In this document: positions 33,889-42,925 of the stretch, piece by piece
How positions within the stretch are numbered: the first letter of the stretch is position 1
How the letters are laid out: each line of letters begins with the position of its first letter
Origin: CAZENU01 sp965117035
GTDB lineage: Bacteria; Chloroflexota; Dehalococcoidia; Lucifugimonadales; CAZENU01
Assembly: GCA_965117035.1 (NCBI GenBank)
Contig: OZ220748.1
Location: 1,116,001 to 1,180,000 of the forward strand
Length of the DNA stretch: 64,000 nt
Reading direction: 5' to 3'
Notes under the pieces: model-generated
The model's input: only the letters and a program-made list of their open reading frames with translations
Databases searched by the model: none
Told to the model about the DNA's origin: nothing
Position numbers and translations under genes: made by a program

Positions 33889-35628
33889 TCACGTGCGGCG
33901 ATTCCGCTGGTGGAGGCCGATGAAGCCCACGACTACCTGCTCTCGATTCTCGTCCCAGGCGAAGGCGATGCGGATGGTGCTCCTCGGGTCTCGGCTGTTG
34001 CCCTTGGCGAGGTGATGATGGAGGTCGTAGCGGACGCCGTCGAGCGTTGCCGTGTACCAGTCGCTGAACTGCTCCCTGGTCACCTCGGTCTGTCCGGGCT
34101 TGTACGACCAGCCGGAGCAGGCTTCCTTCAGGAGCCTGTCGAACTGGGGCGGCTTGCCCGGCCTCGCGCGACGCTCGTAGTAGACGGTGGCGAGCCATGC
34201 CAGGGCGTCGAACACTTCGTTCGGCCTCTGGAACCGGCTGTTCTTGTCCGACTTCGAGTTGAGCGCGAAGACGAGCTGGTCGGGAAATGAGCGCGCGGCG
34301 AGGGCGACGGCGTCGTTTACGCTATCGGGCTGGGCGGGCGGCTCGCCGGGCTCGCCCGCGCCGGCTGTCGCCGCCGCGATGTAGGAGTCGCGCCACGTCT
34401 TTTCCATTTCCCGGTTGAGGGACAGCTCGGCGCTCAACTCGTCGCGTTCGCTGTCGAGCGCGCGCCTGTCCGCTTGCAGGTCGGCGTTCACCTGGGCCAG
34501 CCGGTCATTCTCGGCCCTGAGCGACTCGAGCTCCTCTGCGCGCCGGTCGAGCTCGGCGAGCGCGTTCTCGTGCTCCTCCGTGGAGACGATAGGCGTGGGC
34601 TCCGGAGCGCCGTCGTCGGCAGCGGACGACTCGTCGGCCTCCCACGGGTGGCCCGAGATCTCGTCGTCAGAATCGGGAGCGTTCATGAGAGTCTGCCAGT
34701 CGAGGACGACCTGGAGAATCTCCTCTTCGTGCCGCGCCCGCTCCAATGCGCGCTCCGCCTCCTCCGTCCTCGAGTCCGCCTGCTGGCGAACGGGACGGTA
34801 GAGACCCAGGCAGTCGTAGAGCCTGGTCGCCAGCTCCAGCGTGCCGGCGAGCGGATCGGACTTCTCGACGGCTTGCTCGTTCCACGTGGAGATGTCGACA
34901 CCGAGATACCGCAGCTCGGCGTCGAACTCGGCATGTATCGCGTCGAGCTTATAGGTCAGCTCCCGGACCCGGAACGCCTCTCGTTCGACGACCTTACGCT
35001 TGGCGATCTCCGTCACCGCGTCTATGAAGTCGTCGATTTCGTCCCACTCCGGCGCATCGTGGGGAAGCTCGTCTAAGTGGTCGATCCAATCCTGGAGACC
35101 ATCGGACTCGAAGTCGAAATGATCGGCTGCGAACTTGGGCATCCTGCCGGCAACACAGCAGAGCATCAGGCCGACGTCTTCTCTCACGAGATCGTCACGG
35201 CTCTCGACTATCGCGTCGACGTGGCCAGCCCACTCGTCCCAATCCCACAGCGAGCCGAAGGTGCGCTCGCGGTAGTTCGGGCCGTCGACCGGAATATCCA
35301 CGCCGGTCAGATGGTCGGTGACGGCGTTGCGCAGCTCATCGCGCGACTCTGTCCACGATCTGAAGACCCCGGCGGCGAGCCTGTGATTGCCGTTCTTGAT
35401 CGACAGCAAGACCGTGTCCGCGAGCTGTTGCGGCTGCGCTTTGCTCGCGTCGTGGAAGCCGTCCAGCCGAACCGTGTCCGCGATCGCCGAATTGAGCGTG
35501 TCGCGCACGCTGTCGGAGGCCTCGCTTCGGTGTTCGAGAGCCCGCAGAATGACGTTGTGGATATAGTCGGGGTCGAAGTGAAAGACGACGTACGACATTG
35601 GAGTGCCGTTCGATTGTTCTGTATCCAT
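33889..35628 (-). CDS. unrecognised coiled-coil protein with C-terminal globular domain
   Basis: 579 residues, not recognised. N-terminal 1-240 is acidic and helical. A first coiled region (about 270-300, EEAERALERARHEEEIL) and a longer coiled coil (about 335-405, ENALAELDRRAEELESLRAE onward) follow. The C-terminal 140 residues form a compact domain (SFPDQLVFALNSKSDKNSRF, DALAWLATVYYERR, SGWSYKPGQTEVTREQFSDWY) ending TIRIAFAWDENREQVVVGFI-GLHQRNR, whose last strands recall RelE/ParE toxins. The ATG at 35628 has GAGGAG 9 nt upstream and is preferred to the ATG 30 nt earlier. Likely accessory, possibly defence. Confidence 0.75.
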   Translation of the reverse strand: MDTEQSNGTPMSYVVFHFDPDYIHNVILRALEHRSEASDSVRDTLNSAIADTVRLDGFHDASKAQPQQLADTVLLSIKNGNHRLAAGVFRSWTESRDELRNAVTDHLTGVDIPVDGPNYRERTFGSLWDWDEWAGHVDAIVESRDDLVREDVGLMLCCVAGRMPKFAADHFDFESDGLQDWIDHLDELPHDAPEWDEIDDFIDAVTEIAKRKVVEREAFRVRELTYKLDAIHAEFDAELRYLGVDISTWNEQAVEKSDPLAGTLELATRLYDCLGLYRPVRQQADSRTEEAERALERARHEEEILQVVLDWQTLMNAPDSDDEISGHPWEADESSAADDGAPEPTPIVSTEEHENALAELDRRAEELESLRAENDRLAQVNADLQADRRALDSERDELSAELSLNREMEKTWRDSYIAAATAGAGEPGEPPAQPDSVNDAVALAARSFPDQLVFALNSKSDKNSRFQRPNEVFDALAWLATVYYERRARPGKPPQFDRLLKEACSGWSYKPGQTEVTREQFSDWYTATLDGVRYDLHHHLAKGNSRDPRSTIRIAFAWDENREQVVVGFIGLHQRNRRT

Positions 35629-35951
35629 TGCCTGGTGCTCCTCTGAGAATGATCCCATGTGTCTAGGCGCTCCATAGGAGTAGCAGCCACACGCCGAGAG
35701 AGGCAGTCCGAGAGGGACAACGGCCGGAACCGGGCGGGACTTCGCACCGGCGGCGCCGACGGAAGCTGGCCGCGCAGCGGGCGTGATGAAGGGCTGAATC
35801 CCGTGGGGCAGGCCGCCGGGTGGCGAGGGCTGTCGAGCCAGGCGTCGTTAACGCTCGGGGGCCGGCTGGCTGCGCCAAACGTAACGCGCCGATTGCTGCA
35901 TCATGGACCAACCCTCCCGTTTTTTCCGCGTCGACGACCCCATCCCGACTG
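35629..35951. other. 323-bp gap with no supported gene
   Basis: Between two minus-strand genes. An 18-codon frame (35904-35848, minus) has a strong GGGAGGG ribosome-like site 8 nt ahead but is too short to claim. No terminator with a U-tract or repeat copy was found. Confidence 0.5.
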
Positions 35952-38900
35952 TCACATCGTGAGGTTCTTGTAGAGCTGCAGCAGGCGGCGGGGCAGCTCG
36001 TTGATGTCATCGAGGATCTCGTAGCCCATGTCGGCGCACATCGTCTTGAGGTAGTCGTGGCCGTTCTTGTCGACGGTCAGGCAGAAGGCGTTGACGTCCT
36101 TGGCCTTGGCCTCGTCGAGCGCCTTCTTCGTATCGTGCACCGCGTACTCTTTCTCGACGCCCTCGCGGCTGTAGCCGCGGTCCTGGGGGCGCCCGTCGCT
36201 GATGAGGAACAGCAGCTTGGTGCGGGCGTCCTGCGCCTCGAGCTTGGTCGTCGCGTGACGGATCGCCGGGCCCATGCGTGTGGCGTGCAGCGGCGCGATG
36301 CGGTCGACGCGGCGCTTGACGCGCTCCGACAACCCCTCGTCGATGTCCTTGATCGTGTAGAACTCGACGTTCTCGCGGCCGTAGCCGGAGAAGCCGTATA
36401 TGCCGTACAGGTCGCCGATCGACTCGAGGGCGTGGATCAGGAGCACGACGGCCTCTTTTTCCAGGTCGATGATGCGCTTGTAGGAGCGCCTTGCGCCCTC
36501 ACCCCGCCGGTTGCGCAGCCAGACCATGTACTCTACCGGGTCCTCGGGCGCCTCCCAGTCGTCGGCCGCGCTGCGTGCCTCCTCGATGGCCTCGGCGGTA
36601 GAGGCGCTCGTGTCGAGCAGGAAGACGACGGCCACGTCGCGCTGTATCTTGTTGCGGCGCCAGAACAGCTTCTCGCTCGGGCCGACGCCCGTGCGGATGT
36701 CGATGAAGGCCTCGATGACCTCATCGATGTCGATCTCCTCGCCGTCCTCGAGCTTGCGGACCTTGCGGAACATCTCGGGGACGAGCAGCTCGAACTGGCG
36801 CCTGATCTGGCTGGCGAGGGGGCCGTAGCTGGCGAGCGTGGTGCCGTAGTAGTCGGGGTCGCCCTCGGCCATCAACTTCTGGCGCACCATGCACCAGCGC
36901 GGCTTGTAGTCGTAGGCGCGGAAGTCCCACTCGTCGTAGGCGAAGGTCTGCGGCTCGGTCGGGTCGAGGGCGCCGCCGTCCTCGTCGACGTGCACGAGCG
37001 GGCCCTGGCCCATCTGGGGCGCGTCGGGCAGGCTCTGGCCCGCCTCCTTCAGCATGTTGCTGGAGAGCGCCTCGCTGGAGGCCTGCGCCATCCCCTCGGC
37101 GCCTTCCAGGTCGAGCTCGGCGCTGTTCTCCAGCATCTCCTCCAGCATCTCCTGGGTGATCTGCTGGTCAGCGCCCTCCGTGCTGGCGTCGGCGCGCTGC
37201 ATCCTGAGCTGCGAGAGGAACTGCACGAGCTCCGGCTTGAAGTCGCCGCGATAGTCGACGTCCTCGCTGGGGCTGTAGTCCTCCTCCGTTTCCGGCCCTC
37301 CCTCGCCCTCCGATTCCTCCATCATCTGCCGAAGGGCGTCGTCGAGCTCACCTTCGGTCTCCTCGTCCTGGAGATCGTCACCGAGCTCGACGTCCTCCCA
37401 GTCCTCGGCGGCGACCTCGGCATTTGGGATGCCGGCCAGGATGCCGTAGATGCGTATCGTCGCCTCGGCGGTGTCCTCCACCGTGGCGGTATCGACCAGC
37501 ACGCGCCGCGCGATGGCCGCGATCCTGCGCGCCTCCTCGACGTACTTCGTGGGCGCCTCCAGCCGCCCGCTCTGCACGAGGCTGTAGCGGACCAGGAACT
37601 CTACGAGCGCCTCACGGGCCGGCAGCGAGCGTATTTCGCGCCTGCCCTCAAGCGCGTCCCTCTGCACCGTCACGTAGGCGGGCCTGATGCCTGGGTACTC
37701 CGACTTGACCCGCGCGTCGAGCCTGCCGTCTTCGACAACGGTGAAGACATCGAGCGCCAGTGACCGGTGTTCGAAGACGTCGAAGAAGCGCTGCATGTCG
37801 GTGAGCCAGACGCGCTCGACGCCCTCGCCTTCCACCGCCTCAGTCACCGACCCGCGCCCGCCCCTCGTCTGCAGCCTCGGCCGCAGGTCCGTGAACAGCG
37901 TCGACGGCGTCTCGTACTCGAAGTCGAAGCTGCCGAACTCCAGGTGGGCGACCTGGTGGGTGGAGACGACCTTGAGCAGCGCGAAGTTCTCGTTCTTCGT
38001 GCCGTACTTTCCGACCTGCGCCGGCACGTAGACGGTGGAGCCCTCGGTGGACGGGGCCTCGCCGGAGACCCATCCGATGTTCTTCTCCGCCAGCTCCTCG
38101 CTGGCGGCCAGCTTGACCTCGGCGCCGGCGAGGGCGCAGCAATACATCTCCATGACGCCCTTGACCCGGTCGAACTCGACGCTGGAAGACAGCACCTCCA
38201 GCATCTCCTGGGCGGACGCCGATTCGACTCGGAAGAAGGCGAGCCCGGCCTCTTCGTTCTGTTCGAAGAGCCCGACTCCCTCCTCGAACCAGCGGTCGAG
38301 CTGCGCCGGCGTGATGCGGCCGAGCACGGCGGGGCAGGACCTGGTGAACTCGGTCACGGCCGCGGGTGATATCTCGAGCAGGCGCTCCGCCAGCGTCAGC
38401 ATGTGCTCGTGATCGTCGTCGCCCAGCTCGGACAGCGAACGGGATATCTCGAGCATGGCGACCGGAGGATTCGCGTAGCCGCCCTTGCGCAACCGGTCGG
38501 TGAGTCCCAGGAACCTGACACGCTCGGCAGTCTTGACGGCCGGAAGGGCCCTGGCGGAGGAGTCGAACAGCGCCTTGACCTGGCGCCAGTTCGTCTGCAC
38601 CTGGGCGCCGGCGAGCGAGATGAACGCCTCCTTGCCGTCAGGCAGCAGGGGAAAGACCTGCAGGCTGAGTCCCAGGCACTCGGCGGCGAGATCGGACGAG
38701 CGGCGCGCCACCACGTCGAGCAGGGCCACGAAGCTCTGGAGCTCCTTGACCGTCATCGTGTCGAGCAGGTCGGGGCTCTTCTCGAAGAACTTTGCCGCGA
38801 GCGTGCTGGACTTCCAGGTGCCCTTGTAGAGCCCGCTCCCCATCGCGGCCCAGCCCTCGATGTGACGCGACCTCAACCGGTTCATCGCGCCGGGACTGGC

Positions 38901-39218
38901 CGCGAAGTACGCGCCCGCGATCGCGGACGACTCCTCGCAGAGCGCCCGGCCGCTGTGAGCCCACCTGAGGAAGTAGGAGAACGGCATCAGCGCCGCGATC
39001 TGCGGGCTGGCCGACAGGAAGGCGTCCGTGGTCTCGGAGGAGCGGCCCACTTTCGAGAGCACGTCCAGACCCACGACCGCCCAGTCGGCGAGCTGGGCCT
39101 CGGTCAAAGACCCGGCCAGCTCGTCCCACGTCGCCTCGAACCGCTGCCGTGTCTCGGGCGCGGCGTCCGCGAGGCGTTCTACCAGCCGTTCCCTGGTCAG
39201 GCCGTCTGCGTCTTCCAA
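35952..39218 (-). CDS. CbbO/NorD-like VWA-domain protein
   Basis: 1088 residues. The N-terminal two thirds is helical repeat-like sequence ending in a very acidic stretch (about 690-760, EDWEDVELGDD, EETEGELDDAL). The C-terminal VWA domain begins RDVAVVFLLDTSASTAEA, giving the MIDAS DxSxS, and continues to LLFLISDGRPQD. This is the architecture of CbbO/NorD, which couples a CbbQ/NorQ AAA+ ring to a target metalloenzyme or Rubisco. A TTG start overlapping the Nudix gene by 22 nt, with GAGGA 6 nt upstream, is chosen; a longer reading would overlap it by 94 nt. No Rubisco or NO-reductase gene is in view. Confidence 0.88.
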   Translation of the reverse strand: MEDADGLTRERLVERLADAAPETRQRFEATWDELAGSLTEAQLADWAVVGLDVLSKVGRSSETTDAFLSASPQIAALMPFSYFLRWAHSGRALCEESSAIAGAYFAASPGAMNRLRSRHIEGWAAMGSGLYKGTWKSSTLAAKFFEKSPDLLDTMTVKELQSFVALLDVVARRSSDLAAECLGLSLQVFPLLPDGKEAFISLAGAQVQTNWRQVKALFDSSARALPAVKTAERVRFLGLTDRLRKGGYANPPVAMLEISRSLSELGDDDHEHMLTLAERLLEISPAAVTEFTRSCPAVLGRITPAQLDRWFEEGVGLFEQNEEAGLAFFRVESASAQEMLEVLSSSVEFDRVKGVMEMYCCALAGAEVKLAASEELAEKNIGWVSGEAPSTEGSTVYVPAQVGKYGTKNENFALLKVVSTHQVAHLEFGSFDFEYETPSTLFTDLRPRLQTRGGRGSVTEAVEGEGVERVWLTDMQRFFDVFEHRSLALDVFTVVEDGRLDARVKSEYPGIRPAYVTVQRDALEGRREIRSLPAREALVEFLVRYSLVQSGRLEAPTKYVEEARRIAAIARRVLVDTATVEDTAEATIRIYGILAGIPNAEVAAEDWEDVELGDDLQDEETEGELDDALRQMMEESEGEGGPETEEDYSPSEDVDYRGDFKPELVQFLSQLRMQRADASTEGADQQITQEMLEEMLENSAELDLEGAEGMAQASSEALSSNMLKEAGQSLPDAPQMGQGPLVHVDEDGGALDPTEPQTFAYDEWDFRAYDYKPRWCMVRQKLMAEGDPDYYGTTLASYGPLASQIRRQFELLVPEMFRKVRKLEDGEEIDIDEVIEAFIDIRTGVGPSEKLFWRRNKIQRDVAVVFLLDTSASTAEAIEEARSAADDWEAPEDPVEYMVWLRNRRGEGARRSYKRIIDLEKEAVVLLIHALESIGDLYGIYGFSGYGRENVEFYTIKDIDEGLSERVKRRVDRIAPLHATRMGPAIRHATTKLEAQDARTKLLFLISDGRPQDRGYSREGVEKEYAVHDTKKALDEAKAKDVNAFCLTVDKNGHDYLKTMCADMGYEILDDINELPRRLLQLYKNLTM

Positions 39219-39832
39219 ATCAGATCCTCGTCGTCCGAGTGAGCCATCAGGTCCACGAACCTGGAGAGGACGCGCGCGGTGGCGCCCCATACCACGTGGC
39301 CGTCGTACGCGTAAGACGGCCAGCGGACCGGCATGTCGTCGATGAGCCTCGTCTCGTTCCGGTCGTACTCGCCGTCGATCAGCGGGGCGATGGGCAGCTC
39401 GATTATCTCCGCGACCTCGGCATGGCTGGGCGTGAAGCCATAGCCCTCCGGGATCGCCCCGACGTACGCGCTCATCGCGTACCTGGTCACGGTCGCGACC
39501 TCGTCCAGCTTGCCGAGGACGTCGACGTCGTCCGGGAGGACGCCGAGCTCCTCGTGGGTCTCCCGCAGCGCCGTATGCAGCAGGCTGGCGTCCGTTTCGT
39601 CCCTGCGGCCGCCCGGAAAGGAGACCTCGCTCCGGTGGTGGTCGACCGTGTCGCTCCGCTTGTTCAGAAGTACGACGTAGCCGTCGTCCTTGGGATAGAG
39701 CAGGAGCATGACGCCGGCCGGCGACAGGCCTTGATCGTCGAGCGTCGCCTTCGGGCTATCGGCGAGCACGCGGCGCACCGCCGCCATGGTCGGAGGCTGA
39801 CTGTCGACCCGCATCGGGGAAACGGCCGCCAT
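39197..39832 (-). CDS. Nudix hydrolase, CoA-pyrophosphatase type
   Basis: 211 residues. The Nudix box is GGRRDETDASLLHTALRETH followed by EELGV, and the preceding NKRSDTVDHHRSEVSFPGG is the extra signature of the CoA pyrophosphatase (NUDT7/8, YeaB) group. It hydrolyses CoA or acyl-CoA to phosphopantetheine and 3',5'-ADP in characterised members. The ATG shares a base with the stop of the upstream ATPase gene (TGATG). Placement beside coaE, the last CoA biosynthesis step, is suggestive. Confidence 0.9.
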   Translation of the reverse strand: MAAVSPMRVDSQPPTMAAVRRVLADSPKATLDDQGLSPAGVMLLLYPKDDGYVVLLNKRSDTVDHHRSEVSFPGGRRDETDASLLHTALRETHEELGVLPDDVDVLGKLDEVATVTRYAMSAYVGAIPEGYGFTPSHAEVAEIIELPIAPLIDGEYDRNETRLIDDMPVRWPSYAYDGHVVWGATARVLSRFVDLMAHSDDEDLIWKTQTA

Positions 39833-40737
39833 CACTCGAAGATCGAGGTGATCACTTCCTCGATGCTGGCCTGGATCGAGTGCTCGTCGGTGACGGCCCA
39901 GTTGACGGCCACCTGGCAGGCGCGGCGGGGGGAGATGCCCTGCGTGATCAGCCGGCCCGCGTAGATGAGCAGCCGGGTGCTGGCGCCCTCGGCCAGGCCG
40001 TGCTCCCTCAGGTTGCGAACCTTCTGGCCCAGCTTGGCGAGCTGGCGGGCCGTCGCCTCGTCGACGCCGGCCTCGTGCTGGACGATCTTCGTCTCGACGT
40101 CCAGCGGGGGCGGGTTGAACTCGATGGCGACGAACCGCTGCCTGGTGCTGTGCTTCAGGTCCTTGAGCGCGCTCTGGTAGCCGGGGTTGTACGACATCAC
40201 CAGCAGGAAGCCGTCGGCGGCCTCGAGCAGCTCGCCGCGCTTCTCCACCGGCAGGATGCGCCGGTGGTCGGTCAGCGGGTGGATCAGCACCGTCGTGTCC
40301 TTGCGCGCCTCGACGATCTCGTCGAGATAGCAGATGCCGCCGGCCTTGACGGCCCTGGTTAGCGGCCCGTCGACCCAGACCGTGCTCTCGCCCTCCAGCA
40401 GGAAGCGGCCGACGAGGTCGCTGGCCGTCAGGTCCTCGTGGCAGGCGATCGTGACCAGGGGGACGTTCGCGCCGTTGCGGCTGGCGTCGGACGCGCCGTC
40501 CTGCTCCGGCCGCTGCGACACCTTCGTGAGCGAGGTGCCCAGCCGGTAGGACATGTACTCGACGAACCGGGTCTTGCCGACGCCGGTCGGCCCCTTGAAC
40601 AGCACCGGGATCTTCTCCCGGTAGGCCGCCTCGAAGAGCTCGATCTCGTCCCCGACCGGGACGTAGAACGGCTCCTCGGTCAGGAAGTACTCCTCGATGA
40701 TGTAGCTGCGGTATAGCGTCTGGGTCGTGGTCGTCAT
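39832..40737 (-). CDS. CbbQ/NorQ-family AAA+ ATPase
   Basis: 301 residues. Walker A GPTGVGKTRF (about 49-58), Walker B GICYLDEIVEA (about 137), sensor FLLVMSYNPGYQ and the C-terminal CbbQ_C helices (STRLLIYAGRLI). Forms hexamers that, with a CbbO/NorD partner, remodel target enzymes; the partner gene is two genes downstream. Starts 1 nt after the coaE stop. Distinct from the MoxR gene at the left edge. Confidence 0.92.
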   Translation of the reverse strand: MTTTTQTLYRSYIIEEYFLTEEPFYVPVGDEIELFEAAYREKIPVLFKGPTGVGKTRFVEYMSYRLGTSLTKVSQRPEQDGASDASRNGANVPLVTIACHEDLTASDLVGRFLLEGESTVWVDGPLTRAVKAGGICYLDEIVEARKDTTVLIHPLTDHRRILPVEKRGELLEAADGFLLVMSYNPGYQSALKDLKHSTRQRFVAIEFNPPPLDVETKIVQHEAGVDEATARQLAKLGQKVRNLREHGLAEGASTRLLIYAGRLITQGISPRRACQVAVNWAVTDEHSIQASIEEVITSIFE

Positions 40738-40738
40738 G

Positions 40739-41353
40739 CTACTGGTCCTGGCTCCTGTCTTTCCGCGTTCTCGTGTTCCACAGCTCCGTCACGCGCTCTC
40801 TCAGCTCGTCGAGCCCGCCGTCATTGTGTACGACGGCATCGGCGCAGGCAAGGCGCTCATCGTCGGACGCCTGCGCTTCGATTCTCGCCTCGACAGCGCC
40901 GGGGTCCAGGCCGTCGCGCCGCCCTACCCTGTCGACGACGCTGTCGCGCTTCGCTACGGTGACCCAGACCTCGTCCACGAGGTCGGTCCAGCCCGCCTCC
41001 ACGAGCAGCGGCGCAACAAGAACGGCCGCCTCGACCCGGCCTTCACGCATGCTGTTGAGCTTGCCGGCGACGGCGGCCCTTGCCCGCGGATGTACTATGT
41101 CCTGCAGCCGCTCCCGCGCGGCCCGGTCGTCGAACACGGTCTCGGCGAGCCTGCGCCGGTCGACCTGCCCCGACGCGGTGAGAACGCCCTCGCCGAACTC
41201 GGCTACCACCTCCGAGAACCCCTCGGTCCCCGGGGCGTAGGTCTCGTGGGCGACGAGATCGGCGTCGATCACCTCCGCGCCCAGCGCTTTCAGGAGCGTG
41301 GCGACCTCCGTCTTCCCAGTGCCGATACCGCCGGTGATCCCTATTACGCGCAT
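40739..41353 (-). CDS. coaE: dephospho-CoA kinase
   Basis: 204 residues; last step of CoA synthesis. P-loop GGIGTGKTEV (about 8-17), VIDADLVAHETYAPG, the HPRAR segment (about 97), LLVEAGWTDLVDEVWVTVA and the C-terminal helix. ATG at 41353 gives the canonical MRVIGITGGIGTGKT start; upstream in-frame residues are not conserved. First gene of a four-gene minus-strand operon with its own promoter. Confidence 0.95.
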   Translation of the reverse strand: MRVIGITGGIGTGKTEVATLLKALGAEVIDADLVAHETYAPGTEGFSEVVAEFGEGVLTASGQVDRRRLAETVFDDRAARERLQDIVHPRARAAVAGKLNSMREGRVEAAVLVAPLLVEAGWTDLVDEVWVTVAKRDSVVDRVGRRDGLDPGAVEARIEAQASDDERLACADAVVHNDGGLDELRERVTELWNTRTRKDRSQDQ

Positions 41354-41384
41354 ACACGATGGGCCCGTCGGCGGCCCGGAGCAC

Positions 41385-41414
41385 ATTCTAGCAACGGCCC
41401 CAACGGAGGGTCAA
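41385..41414 (-). promoter_or_regulatory. promoter of the coaE operon
   Basis: Minus strand: -35 TTGACC (41414-41409), 18-bp spacer, -10 TAGAAT (41390-41385). A TATAAT on the other strand at 41482-41487 is a likely -10 for divergent selA. Confidence 0.65.
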
Positions 41415-41515
41415 CACGAAGCATTGCCTCCCTGCCTCGCGGCGTTTCTCGATGCGACCCGGCGGCGGCGACGCCCTGGGATATAATGTGCGCGCAACGG
41501 GACGGGGGACGCGAG

Positions 41516-42889
41516 GTGACATCACAGCTCAGGGACCTGCCGAGCGTGCAGCGCGTGCTGTCGGAGGACGGCGTGCGTCGGCTCGTCGAGGCCTACTCCC
41601 ACGACGCGGTCGTCGAGCTGGTGCGCGCGGAGCTGGACGCCGCGAGGCGGGCGGTGCGTAACGGCGCCGCCGCGCCCGAGGCGGCGGATGTCGCGGCCGC
41701 GGTGGAAGAGCGCGCGTCGGCGCGGTGGCGGGCGTGGCCCATCCGGGTCGTCAACGCGACGGGCGTGGTGCTGCACACCAATCTCGGGCGCGCGCCGCTG
41801 AGCGACGAGGCGCTGTCCGCGATAGAGCGCGCCGCCAGGGGCTACGGCGACCTGGAGCTGGACCTGGAGACCGGCCGCAGGGGCTCGCGCCAGGCCCGGG
41901 TTGCGGCGCTGGTCTGCCAGCTCACCGGCGCCGAGGCGGCGTTCGTCGTCAACAACAACGCCTCCGCTCTGCTGCTCGGGCTCGCGGCCGTGGCGGCCGG
42001 CAGGGAGGTCATCGTATCCCGGGGCGAGGCGATCGAGATCGGCGGCGGCTTCCGAATCCCGGACGTGCTGCGCCAGAGCGGCGCCGACCTGGTCGAGGTA
42101 GGCACGACCAACCGCACCTACGCGCGCGACTTCGAGGCGGCGATCACGGAGCGCACCGGGGCGTTCCTGTCGGCCCACGCCAGCAACTTCAAGATCGCGG
42201 GCTTCACCGCGGCGCCGGAGCTGTCGGAGCTCGTGGCGCTGGGAAGGCAGCACGGCATCCCGGTGCTGCACGACCTCGGCAGCGGCTGCCTGCTCGACAC
42301 GACCCGGTTCGGGCTGGCGCGAGAGCCGATGGCGCAGGAGAGCATCGCGGCCGGCGTGTCGCTGGCGTTCTTCTCGGGCGACAAGCTGCTCGGAGGGCCG
42401 CAGGCCGGCATCATCGCGGGCGACGCCGACCTGGTCGCGCGGATATCGAAAAACCCGCTGGCCCGCGCGGTGCGCATGGACAAGCTGAGCATGGCGGCGC
42501 TGACCGCCACGCTCGTCCACTACGTCAAGCAAGAGGCGACGGACAAGGTGCCCGTCTGGCGGATGCTGTCGGAGTCGGCCGGCTCACTCGAAGCGAGGGC
42601 GAGCCGGTGGGCGCAGACGCTGGGCGACGGATGCTCCGTCGTCCCCGGCCGGTCCGCCATCGGCGGCGGCAGCCTGCCGGACGAGACCCTGCCCACCAGC
42701 CTGGTGCGCCTCGACGCCGGAGACGCGACCGGGCTCGCGTCCGCGCTGAGGGCGGGCGAGCCGCCCGTCGTCGCCCGGATCGAGGACGACGCGGTCGTGC
42801 TCGATCCGAGGACCGTGCTGCCGGACGAAGAGGAGGCGCTGCTCCGGGCCGTCGCCTCCGCGATCAAGCAAGCCGCGGCTCAGGTGTAG
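41516..42889 (+). CDS. selA: L-seryl-tRNA(Sec) selenium transferase
   Basis: Converts Ser-tRNA(Sec) to Sec-tRNA(Sec). 457 residues; N-terminal helical domain, then INATGVVLHTNLGRAPLS-type segment (here VVNATGVVLHTNLGRAPLSD), GYGDLELDLETGRRGSR, and PLP lysine K290 in FFSGDKLLGGPQAG. GTG start after GGGGGAC, with a TATAAT at 41482. Implies selenoprotein synthesis; selB, selD and tRNA-Sec are not in this window. Confidence 0.95.
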   Translation: MTSQLRDLPSVQRVLSEDGVRRLVEAYSHDAVVELVRAELDAARRAVRNGAAAPEAADVAAAVEERASARWRAWPIRVVNATGVVLHTNLGRAPLSDEALSAIERAARGYGDLELDLETGRRGSRQARVAALVCQLTGAEAAFVVNNNASALLLGLAAVAAGREVIVSRGEAIEIGGGFRIPDVLRQSGADLVEVGTTNRTYARDFEAAITERTGAFLSAHASNFKIAGFTAAPELSELVALGRQHGIPVLHDLGSGCLLDTTRFGLAREPMAQESIAAGVSLAFFSGDKLLGGPQAGIIAGDADLVARISKNPLARAVRMDKLSMAALTATLVHYVKQEATDKVPVWRMLSESAGSLEARASRWAQTLGDGCSVVPGRSAIGGGSLPDETLPTSLVRLDAGDATGLASALRAGEPPVVARIEDDAVVLDPRTVLPDEEEALLRAVASAIKQAAAQV

Positions 42890-42925
42890 CGTCGTCCAAC
42901 CGCGCCCGCCGCGCTCCGGGGTGAA

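Noticed and set aside
35848..35904. 18-codon frame with strong GGGAGGG site, minus strand
   Set aside because: Too short and unsupported by any family; noted only as a possible minicistron.
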